This document shows, piece by piece, positions 27,172-36,565 of a DNA stretch of 64,000 bases (position 1 is the stretch's first letter; each line of letters opens with the position of its first letter). The notes under the pieces were generated by a model that saw only the letters and a program-made list of their open reading frames with translations, did not search any database and was not told the DNA's origin. Made by a program: the position numbers and the translations under genes. The DNA comes from Cyprinodon diabolis. Taxonomy: Eukaryota; Chordata; Actinopteri; Cyprinodontiformes; Cyprinodontidae. The stretch is from the NCBI GenBank assembly GCA_030533445.1, contig CM060078.1:22859591-22923590 (forward strand), given 5' to 3'.

Positions 27172-27547
27172 TAAGGTGACAGTATCAGAAGTATGGTTTC
27201 TACAAAGACAATAAGGACTAATGACAATGTTTTTATGGTATTTATTTATGTTTTATGTTATTTATTTGTTTTTGAACATTACTGTATTATATACTGTAAA
27301 CTTTATTGAGTTAAAAAAGCGACAATGCTTTAATGAATTTTAAGCTTGGTTAAAAACCTAATCTCAATGTTCAGTGAAGCTCAGATTTATTACAGTAAGT
27401 GTGTTTGATTAATCATATATTTTATATTTTCTTTGAATTAAGAAAGTTACTTTAAACGGTCAGTTGTTATGATGGGTAAAAGTTGACGCTTCGGTAAAGG
27501 AGGTGGCGGCGCAGAAACATGGTAACAGTCAGGCTGTGTCAGTGCTC

Positions 27548-27830
27548 TTTATTGCCATTTATAAAGAATTTATTAAGTTAAATAATTTATAAAGAATTAG
27601 AACATTTTTTATACACAGAGTATATACAAAACTAAATTTAAATGCATACAGCTTTTAAACAGTGAATGAGCAGGTTACAACAGTGAAATGAACGTTTCCA
27701 TTTATAAAGTGCAGCAGTGATCAAAATGTATACAGTGAGAGGAAAACCAGTTTAAAGACATGGTGCAGAAGGCATTGATATGGAAGGATCAGAGCAGTGC
27801 AAAATAAATAAATAAATATGGTTCAAAATG
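27548..27830 (-). mobile_element. Repeat resembling a LINE 3' end (antisense)
   Basis: CTCTTTATTGCCATTTATAA, then TACACAGAGTATATACAAAA, CAGCTTTTAAACAGTG and TTTATAAAGTGCAGCAGTGA are shared with 61243-61450 in the same orientation. On the minus strand this reads as a 3' tail ending in a CAATAAA-like signal. The family is not named. Confidence 0.5.
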
Positions 27831-27835
27831 CAGTA

Positions 27836-27930
27836 GAACACTGAGTTGAGTTCTATTTAATGGGATTTAAAAAATTCAGTGTAAATGGGGCTTTTTCAAA
27901 TCCCTTTAAATAGAAGTCAACTCAGTGTTC
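27836..27930. repeat. Long hairpin, 33-bp arms
   Basis: The arm starting GAACACTGAGTTGAGTTCTA (27836) and the arm ending TAGAAGTCAACTCAGTGTTC (27930) are reverse complements over about 33 bp with two mismatches. They are separated by a loop of about 29 nt that is itself partly palindromic. The hairpin adjoins the repeat at 27548-27830 and may be part of the same element. Confidence 0.85.
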
Positions 27931-28084
27931 AGATGGCGACACCATAAGAGGTTTGGTTGCATCAGCTCTTCAAATACGACACCTAGAATGCTACAAACTA
28001 TGCGTTGAACATCAAGTGTCTTTTATAGACTCGTAAATACAGCCACTCTTGACCGCTTAAAAAGCTTTGGAGTGCTTCCGGCAT

Positions 28085-28430
28085 ATGCAAACAGAGCAGC
28101 GGACCCTGGGAACAGACCTCGCCAGAGAAAGAGCAAGCAGAAGCGGTGTGCAAGGCTACGAAAGTGGGGCTGCAGAGGTGAGCTAACAGCGAAGCTAAAA
28201 ACAAATCCCCAGAGACCACCACTCCCTTCAATCCTGCACTCCAACGTCCAACACAATGGATCATCTTCAACTCGAACTCTCTTCAAAGAAGAAGATTAGT
28301 AACTGCTGCTCCATCATCCTGACCGAGTCATGGCTTAACTCATCAATGCTGGATAATCCGTTATCCTGGATGGGATCACACTATACCGCGCTGATAGAAA
28401 CTCAGAACTCAGGGGATTCATTACTGATCT
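28085..28430 (+). pseudogene. LINE ORF fragment (endonuclease-proximal region)
   Basis: One frame reads RQRKSKQKRCARLRKWGCRG, then PQRPPLPSILHSNVQ; after a frame change it continues with SNCCSIILTESWLNSSM. The order basic patch, RPPLPSIL-NVQ, TE-WL matches the start of the AP-endonuclease domain of fish non-LTR retrotransposons. The catalytic region and reverse transcriptase are missing. This is a dead 5' fragment. Confidence 0.6.
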
Positions 28431-29228
28431 AAATACTTTATTCTTATTTCTTTCAAATACGAGTAACTGATCTTTAAGTTGTTACCACTGCTTTTTTTCC
28501 CCCACATGTGACACACCGTAGAGTTTTTTTATCTTCCAAAACCCGGTTATACTATTTAACGCCAGATGCATACATCTCTATATGTTCTGCTCAGTGATGT
28601 CAAAGCTTTTTTCCAACCAAAGCTTGGTGTCTTTGAGAAACAGGCTATTTATTGACTCCATGAGAACCGTACACCCTAGCATTTATGTGGCTGATAGCTA
28701 TTAAATTTAATACACCACGGTACAAAATGCTCAGCCCATAAAGCCTGAAAGATGGCATTAAAAAGTAATAGCATCTTTGTTTGCAGTGGATTTCTAGTCG
28801 TTAAAATGACCATTACAGAGCAAGCCAACTTCCTGAAGGAAAGACACAAGAATGAAAACAGAAGCCACATCCTGAGAACGATCATCTAATACAAAAATGA
28901 TTTTTATAAGTCCTAAAGTATTTATTATATTGGAAAAAAATGAAACCACAGCAACTAAATGAACTTGAATAAGAACTTTTCTTAAGAAAAGCCTAAAGAG
29001 ATTATATAATGGTGAAAATCAAAAAGGGGAATTTTTGTGTAACCTTTGACTTCCTTTATTGGTACATGTTTCGAATGTGTGTGCTTGAGCAGAAATATCT
29101 GTATTGGCTCACTATCTCATAGTTGGATGGATAAAACATGTAAAAACACATAGAGAACAGCTGAAATATACATTACTGTAAAGAAAAGCACTAAAACATG
29201 AGAGATGAGCATTTTTTTATATTCTTAC

Positions 29229-29389
29229 TTCATCTCAAGGACCTCCTCCAGGTGCTTCCGCCTCTCGGCTCGCAGGGCAGTCAGATGGCCTTCCTTCTCA
29301 GCCAATGAGAGCTGGGTCGACGACAGCTTGGCTTTCATCACCTCCAGCTCCTGTTTCACCTTTTCCATGGCAACCAGTAGGTCCTCCAC
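29229..29389 (-). CDS. erc1: erc1 exon E, 53 codons plus 2 nt
   Basis: The exon is 161 bp and runs from phase 0 to phase 2. The acceptor is ...gggtcag (its pyrimidine tract is weak) and the donor is gtaagaat. It encodes VEDLLVAMEKVKQELEV, MKAKLSSTQLSLAEKE and RAERRKHLEEVLEM, with the last two bases AA completed to Lys by exon F. These sequences agree with ERC1 rather than ERC2: ERC2, as I remember it, has ALEKTRQELDATKARLAST and ERRKQLEEILEMK. The whole exon is a coiled coil. A simple ORF reading would extend four codons upstream to an ATG, but those codons belong to the intron and acceptor; the true boundary is the AG before GTGGAG. Confidence 0.97.
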
Positions 29390-32300
29390 CTGACCCAGGA
29401 GCATAAACATATATTTAACATTTTCTTCCTAAAGATCCTCTATAGTTTGAAGGGTTTACTTAATTTCTCTGTTTTTGTTAAACTCGCTCCACGGCAGAAC
29501 ATCAAGCAGCTCATTTTCCTACTCCCCATTTTCCCTTTTTTTAATCTCCAAGTTGTTTCTCTTTCTCCCTCACTTTTCTAATACATATTTCATCTCAGCC
29601 TGTTCCTTTCACTGGCTGTATATCACCGTGTCAGTTTAATGCGTGTGAGGTCAGTCTGTATTTCTTAAGGCCAGACAACGACTCGGCTAAGATCCAAAGA
29701 AAGGAAAAAGCAGAGAGAAGGGAAAGAAAACCATCCAACAGAAAAGGTGAAAAATTAAAAAAAGTAAGGTTTTCAAAGGAAAAGTCAGATTCTGCATTAA
29801 AAAAAAGATTTATTTCAAACAAAATAAACCAAAAAAGTGACCTTAGCTACATTTCTGAACCATCTATTAACAACTTAAAATGTTAGGGATTACGATCTAA
29901 TTAGCATTAACATTTAATGTTTTTGATTTTTTTGGAGATCTTAATATTTAAAGTACATTTACACCACCATAAAGAACTTAATGAATGTTAGAATTAGTGG
30001 GTTTTCTCCTACTCGTTCAGGCGCAAACATACAGTGGTACTTAAGGTTACAAAATGCCTTCGCAACTTCTTGTGATTGTCTTTGATTGACTGAAGCCTCC
30101 AGTTTCTCTTGGCAAGCGTACAAAGGTTCTGTTTGAAACCAAAAGTCAGAACAAAGCAGGAAACCTCTTTGAAGATCTAAAGAATATTATATCTAATATC
30201 GCTTTGCAAGAAATTATTTAGAGCCGTTTCTAAACCAGATCGGAAGTTCAAACAAATCCACATGAAAATTCTATTTGGAAGCATCGAATCTAAACCAAAA
30301 ATCACCGTTAGATGAAAGGCGATTGCTTTGGATGTTCAGCAGCAAATCTGGATCGACTCAGACTCAGCGAATGGAAAACTGCTTTTTTTTTTCACTTAAG
30401 GCTGCACAATTAATCATATTTGCAAGAAAATCACAATTTTATAGCGACTTTATTCCACCCTGGTTCATTTTAAAAGCCCTAAAGTCAACGATAGCCATAT
30501 CCATCAGGGGTTTATGTAAACGTTTCACTGAAATGTTTCCCTAAAGTTATTCACTTTACTACAATTTAGAAAAGGGCAAAATTCTGCAGACATTTCCAAC
30601 ATCAGGATCAACCATTCAACACAGAAATATATATAAAAAATGTCTTTTAATGACTGGAATGAGTAAGGATTAGGCTGAGAAACTAAAAGAAAGACATATT
30701 CCAACATTTTACATATCTAGAAGTTAAATAATTCATGAATTGTGTTGTTATTTTTTTTATTACTTATTTTTTTCCATATCTGACACCAAGTTCCAATATG
30801 TATGTGTCATATATTAATATTTATATGGACAGACACACTTTGGGATTTTTATCCAAATTTTTTTTTTCTTGTTAGCCATTCCATTGCCTTCAGAGAGGAG
30901 AGCGACCCACATTTTGTCCACAGATAGCTTATAAATACTGTCATACAATAATACAAAACAGAGGGGTCTGATGTAAGACGTCAGAGAAATGTGAAACAGA
31001 AATTAGAAAAAAAAAAAAAGACCAAAAACAAAGGCATATTTTCTTCATAGTCTGATTGATGCAAAGTTCTCAAACTAAAATCGTTTGAGCCGACGAGACA
31101 ACCAGTGGAAGGAAAGAAAAAAAAAGAAGATCCGAGGTGAATTCCTCATCCGGCTGTTCATTAAAAACAACTTTAGCAGATAGATAAATGAAAGAATGGA
31201 ATAAAAAAAAAACGGAATTACCATCCGATAACAGGGGAAATATAAATAAATGGTATTTGAGGATTCTTGGTTACCTTCGACCATCTAAATCCGCTTGTGG
31301 TGAACTCATGAATTGGAATGTGAGACAGCTGCATACAAATGACAGAAAAAAGAGAGACGTGAGAAGAAGGAGCGATTGCAGTGAGGGGAGACGGGTTTAA
31401 GGAAGGGGAGAGTAATTAACAAAGGGGCCTCAGGATGCAGAGTAAAGTAAAGAGAAATCAAAGGGTATGAAGGAAAAAAAATATATAAGGACAGGGAGGC
31501 TGTTTAAGACCGGAGAAGACGAGATGTAAGAGATGATGAGGGATAAATACCGATTGCACAGTAGACTGCAAAATACAAAGCAGTGAGAAATATAAGCAGC
31601 ACTTAATCAAGTAATTTAGAAAAAAAAGGATGGAAAAGGTGACACTGAACAATAAGCATGTCTCACAGTGAGAGAGGGGTGGAGGACAGGGCCAAGCAGG
31701 GGAAGTGAGGAACTGGAAAGAAGACGCTTCGTTTGGAAATATTTCTGATGTTAGGGTTTCAGACTGCCCTGAAATCAAATATATATTTTTAGTTAAACAG
31801 AAATACTGAGGTTTACTATGATCGTATTGTATGGATGGATGGATGCAGCTCTGTGAACCTGCAGACTGAACATTATGGAAACAGCAGGCTCCATTTGGAG
31901 GTTTCTGTTTATGAAGGATTTCAGGTTTATTTAAAGATCAAAACAAGATGAACCACAAGAGAAAGAGCAGCGAGTTCAAGAATTAAAATTCTCCCTTAAT
32001 AGAAACCGGGATGCAAAGGAGGGGCACGTCTGTCTCCAGTTTGAGACAGATGGAGTGCGTCCCGCTGCCGGCTCACTGCTGCGTCACACACATGCGCACC
32101 TTACTGTGCAGATCACACATACAGTAGTGACTCATGTCTAGCTGCAAAGGCTTGGTTTGTTTTCATGTGGTTCTGGTAAAAAAGGTTTTGACAGGCAAAT
32201 CAGATTCATAAGGCAGCCCCCCCTTCCGCCCTACACACACACTTGTTGACAGTATGGTTGAATATAAAAGCCGTCTGCATACCAGTATTGAGTCAGAGTG

Positions 32301-33194
32301 TTTATAAGTGGGTCTAGTTTGGCAGCATTTGGATGTGGGAGCCTTTGAACCGGCCGGCCTCATTACGGGAGGAAATCTTCTTCTCCCGTCATCTTTTTAT
32401 AAATAATTATGTTAAAGGTTAATTGCCCTGACGCAGCTGCATGAAAAGAAACTCAAAAATATTTATTTATGATTTACTTGCGCCCACAAAGACGCATTTC
32501 CAGGTCGAAATCCAAAGCTGGTTTCCATTTGGTTTCTGCTTAATGTGCGTTTTTAAATGGTCAGAGCTCGGTTTAAACATCGGATTGCCCTTCATTCCGC
32601 CATATTTGTCTGTTTGTGTTTGAAAAAAATGTGTCCTCTGTCCTGCCTGCTAGCGCCACATAACACACATGTGTACGCTTGCTGAAAGGTTGAGTTAGAG
32701 TTGTTGATGTTGGGAGAGGACTGCAATGGGTGTTTGGCTGACATCTCCACTCATTCACCACAAACTGACATCCCTGTCCTTTCCTCTTTGGAGCATTTTG
32801 AGACCGGGCCCCTCTCCGCCCTTAATGGCTTCCGCTCTCCCTAATTAAAGTTGCACTTGCAGCATTTTGATTCCTTTCAACGTTTCCCAACCTATATAAA
32901 GTTATAAACAGTTACTGTCAGTAGGAAAAATAAATAAAACCTTTTGTTTTTATTTTAGAAACCTGTTGTTTTTAAACAACCTGTTCAAATTCTTCACTTA
33001 TTGAAGTAGATGACAACAGAGTCCAAGATGACATGCAAACTAGATCCCTTTCGGGCTGCACAATCAGTCTGCTTCAGGATAAGGTCACATAATGATGGCA
33101 TGATGTCCCTCATAAAATCACACAACCAATAAAATCCTGAAGTAGTTAACAGCCCGAAAAAACAAAGTTTAATGTTTCTCTAATCAGTCTAGAT

Positions 33195-33930
33195 CAGGGG
33201 TGGGCAACTCCAGTCCTTGAGGGCTGGTTTCCTGAAACATTTAGGCTATGTTTACACAGCAAGCCTTAAAGCTCAATTGCGATTTTTTTTTAAATCTGAT
33301 TTTTTTGCTTTGTCGTTCACATTTCCAAATATATGCAACATATATGTAATCTCCTGTGTAAACTGCATTCATTCAGCCTAAGTGTCCCACATGCGCCGTA
33401 GAGGACGCAATGACGTCAATAGTCAGCATGCTTCATGTTTACAGAAGTAAACATGGATGTAGTGCCGGCGAGCATATAGCAATCTTTTCAAACCTCAAAA
33501 CCTCAATCTTTTCAAGATGTTTAAAAAATGCTGCTCTCCGCATCATCATCCGCCATGGCGGTCCTGCAAAAAGCAGAATAGTGACCTATGTTGGTTCCTA
33601 ATGGCGTTCAGGCCGGATGAATGGCCTGGGTTGCATTGGAAAAAATCGGTTGTGTTGTTCAGACTGCCATGAAAAGATCAGATCCAGGTTGCATGTGGGC
33701 AAAATAAAAAAATCGGATTTGGGTCTCTGGAGGTTGCATTTGAACGTAGCCTTAGATTCATCCTTGGTCCATCACACCTGAATCAAATGGTTGAATTACC
33801 TCCCCAGTATGCAATCAATTTCTCCAGAGTCCTTTTAATTATCTATTTACTTGATTCAGGTAGTTAAGTCAAGGAAATATCTAAAAGTTGCAGGATACAG
33901 GCCTTCCAGGACTGGAGTTGCCCACCCCTG
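33195..33930. mobile_element. hAT-type MITE, host of a nested insertion
   Basis: The left end CAGGGGTGGGCAACTCCAGT (33195) is exactly inverted at the right end ACTGGAGTTGCCCACCCCTG (33930). The 8-bp flanks gTCTAGAt and cTCTAGAa share TCTAGA and fit the nTnnnnAn target duplication of hAT elements. About 230 bp belongs to this element; the rest is the insertion at 33244-33751. Confidence 0.85.
33244..33751. mobile_element. Harbinger-like MITE nested in the hAT MITE
   Basis: The left terminus GGCTATGTTTACAC and the right terminus (GGCTACGTTCAAATGC when reversed) are imperfect TIRs flanked on both sides by TTA (33241-33243 and 33752-33754). That matches the 3-bp duplication of PIF/Harbinger elements. 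The interior contains a perfect CRE palindrome TGACGTCA at 33411-33418. It must be younger than the surrounding hAT MITE, which it interrupts. Confidence 0.75.
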
Positions 33931-33944
33931 CTCTAGAATGATAA

Positions 33945-34169
33945 TAATTATAAATGAACTTTATTGATTTCACAATGAAGGAATTTACCTCTGTATTTAA
34001 CCCATCCCCTTGGGGAGCAGTGGGCTGCCATCGTGGGGCGCCCGGCAAGCCTTAGGGGGTTAAGGATCTTTGGTCAGGGACCCAGAGTGGCAGTCTGTGG
34101 GAGTGGGTCTCAAACTCAGAACCTCAGGATTCCAAGCTCTATGCCTTAACCACTAGGCCACCACTCCCC
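33945..34169 (-). mobile_element. tRNA-derived SINE, near full length
   Basis: Read on the minus strand, the head GTGGCCTAGTGGTTAAGGCA looks like a tRNA-Ser-type A-box region. GGTTCTGAGTTTGAGACC stands where a B box would be. The body then gives CCCACTGCTCCCCAAGGGG and the tail ends AATAAAGTTCA. Copies of the 3' part occur at 7325-7503 and 55305-55455. It is the most complete of the three. Confidence 0.8.
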
Positions 34170-35709
34170 AAGTTTGTGGTCCAACTATTCTACTATGTTT
34201 ACTATCTGCTTTTATCTTTACCTACTTATATCTTTTCTTTATATTTTATTGTTTAATTAGTGTAAAGCACTTCGAATTGTCTTTGTTCTCAACTGTGTTA
34301 AATAAATAAACCTGTCTTTCGTTTCTCGCCTTTCTCTCTGCATAGCTAAAATATTTTTGGGTAAATGGCAGAAAGGCCCTAATTTGACCATTTCTTTGTT
34401 GTTGCAAAACATCAACATGCAAAATCAAAAACAGAGGAGAGCCGTTAAGAGTTTTTCCAGGCAATTTAGCTGAGGATGGTATTTAATGGATAAGTCCTCA
34501 GTTATAAAACATAACATTTGAATCCTTCTAATTTTCCCCCTGCAATATTAAATCTACGTACATTCTCTGTTATTGTTCCTGTCAAATACGCTCATCAAAA
34601 TGGTTTCCTTTTCGTTACATCATTACATCATAAGGGCAATCTAACCTGTCAGCTGCATCACTTTAAACTGATTTTCTTGTGTTGGATGTCTCTGAAACTT
34701 GACTGGAATTTGAAACGGCATGTTTGATCTTTTTTTCTTCTTCCAGCAGACGAAAATGTTTTGTAAGCTGTATTTCACCTTCACACGTCCGTGTGACTGC
34801 CTTACTCTGTCCGTCGGGCCTTTAATTATCTGTCCTTCCTCTACACCGTCTGTCTGTGTGAAGCGTCTTCTGCCGTGCGGCTCGTTAGCACCCTCCTCGG
34901 AGGAGGGCGTGAGGAAGCATACCTCAGGAGTAAAACATCTGTTTTCATGCCTGCCTTTACACGTCTCTTCAGAAGCCGTCCAGTAAGTAAAGGCCGGAGC
35001 AGACGTTTAGAGGCAGTAATAACAAGAGTCCAGCCGTTTTGCCAACATCTACAGCAGGCCGTGTTTTCTCAGTGCAGCTTTAGTCCTCAGCCCACACTGC
35101 TTTCCAGCCCCCTCCACTTGTCAAAACCCATCGTGGCAGTGGGGAACGTTTCCCATCTCTATGGCCTCGTTAAGTCACCGCCGCTCCGGGGAGCGAAACA
35201 CACAAACACACTCCTCGCGGTCTGAGGTTGTATCCGCCGAACCGTTCCCTTCTGAGCCTCCATTTACCACCGCCGTGAGCTCTCCCACTGTCTCCATTTA
35301 GATGAACTGCAATACGACTTAAAGCGGTTGGTGCACAGTCCATTTAAAATCATGGCTGGTTGTGTGTTGACTGTATAGAGAGACAAAATGTAGCTGTTCT
35401 TAAAATAGGAATGTGTTTACTTCTGCTCTAAATGAAGAGTGACTGGGCAAACACAGAGCCGCACCTGAAGGGGCTCCGCCGGGAGTGGGCGTGCTGGTTG
35501 CTGCTCCCGTTTTTAGTGGGGAGGATTTTGTAGATGTTAGAGAATTTTTTGCTTCAACTAGTCTGTTTTAGGTGAACTAAGCACAGTCTGATAGAAAAAA
35601 CATGGACTGAGTTTCAGGAGAAGTTTAGGATAGAGCTTGGTTCACAGATTTACCATTCAGGGGAAACCAACTCGTGCATCACAGCGGGAGTCCACCGCAC
35701 ACACTTTAC

Positions 35710-35841
35710 CTGCTTCTCAGCATGTGAGCGTGCGTGCTCCTCCTGGGCCAACACCACCTCCCGCTCTGCTGTGATCTGAACACTTTCCCTCAGTGCCTCC
35801 TCCAGCTCCTCAATGCGCTCCTCCTTCTGTCGCAGAGAATC
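35710..35841 (-). CDS. erc1: erc1 exon D, 44 codons, symmetric (cassette-capable)
   Basis: The exon is 132 bp, phase 0 to 0, with acceptor ctgttctctgcag and donor gtaaag. It encodes DSLRQKEERIEELEEALRES, then VQITAEREVVLAQEE and HARSHAEKQ. The IEELEEALRESVQITAERE block is essentially identical to vertebrate ERC1, and the neighbouring Lys/Arg and Ser/Ala positions differ conservatively. As I recall, the main ERC2 form passes directly from the exon C equivalent to the exon E equivalent, so this exon is one of the reasons to call ERC1. Its length is a multiple of three and both phases are 0, so inclusion or skipping would keep the frame. Use of this exon as a cassette in this species is inference. 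Confidence 0.96.
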
Positions 35842-36182
35842 CTGCAGAGAACAGGGATGGGAAGATAGAGATCTGATCAAAACCTGTTTTCTCACCACGT
35901 TCATCTATCCAACTGTTTAAACATGAGAGTTGCTAATAAAAAAAAAACGATTTTCAGCTTGACTGACCCTGACTGGTAACCAGCTGGCAAGAAAAAATCT
36001 GATCTGCAGGTGACACAAGCAGTTCATGGTCTAAATGCTGGTATCAAAAAATATGGGCTCCTAATGTGACTCTAAATGTACCCATTTCTCTTAGCCACCA
36101 TTTTAAACCAGAGACACTAAAGAACAGAAATCCAAGACAGACGTCTACTAATAATCAAAACTCTAGAACTCTTTGTCTAGAG

Positions 36183-36565
36183 CAGAGGTCTTCAACAGGG
36201 GGTCCATGACCCCTAGGAGGTCCACGGAGGTACTGCATGGGGTCGCGAAAGTCTTGGTTGATTAGACTTTTTTTCCCTTTTCTTTTTTATATTCCCCCTG
36301 CACTATTTTCCACGAACTGAAATGTCTTATAATCCACATTAACGTGGATTCAACACACTGTAGTGAACAGATAAATGGAGGCAGAATATGTCTTTCAGGC
36401 ATCATGCACACATTCAGCGACACACAGAAGCTCTTTCAATCAGGGCAACCAGGAATCAGAATCATACAATTCATACAATATATATATAAATATAATAATG
36501 GGGTCCCCGCTCCATCTGGCCATCAGTTTGGGGGTCTTTGGCCTGGAAAACGTTGAAGACCCCTG
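36183..36565. mobile_element. hAT-type MITE with perfect 8-bp target duplication
   Basis: The ends CAGAGGTCTTCAAC and GTTGAAGACCCCTG are inverted with one mismatch. The element is flanked by identical 8-bp copies GTCTAGAG at 36175-36182 and 36566-36573. The length is 383 bp. Near the ends, GGGGTCCATGACCCC forms a further palindrome. The intact duplication suggests a relatively recent insertion. Confidence 0.9.

Larger units (their letters stand above)
2376..29228 (-). other. erc1 intron E-F, about 26.9 kb
   Basis: This long intron holds dispersed repeats, listed separately, and no supported exon. Stretches where I see nothing recognisable include 2376-3480, 4300-7320, 7510-11440 (except a CA repeat), 11800-13340, 13930-18060 (except short GT and polypurine runs), 22150-26300 and 28450-29228. 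All ORFs in it are short, lack domains and overlap AT-rich or low-complexity sequence. Confidence 0.85.
29390..35709 (-). other. erc1 intron D-E, about 6.3 kb
   Basis: It contains the nested MITE pair at 33195-33930 and a SINE at 33945-34169. From 29390 to 33190 I see nothing beyond AT-rich sequence and a fragment near 30400 (AAGGCTGCACAATTAATCAT) that looks like one end of a MITE. A relatively CpG-rich stretch lies at about 34860-35290. No exon is supported. Confidence 0.85.

Noticed and set aside
34875..35225. 116-aa plus-strand ORF in CpG-richer sequence
   Set aside because: No recognisable domain and no flanking splice context; the higher G+C content alone explains the lack of stops.
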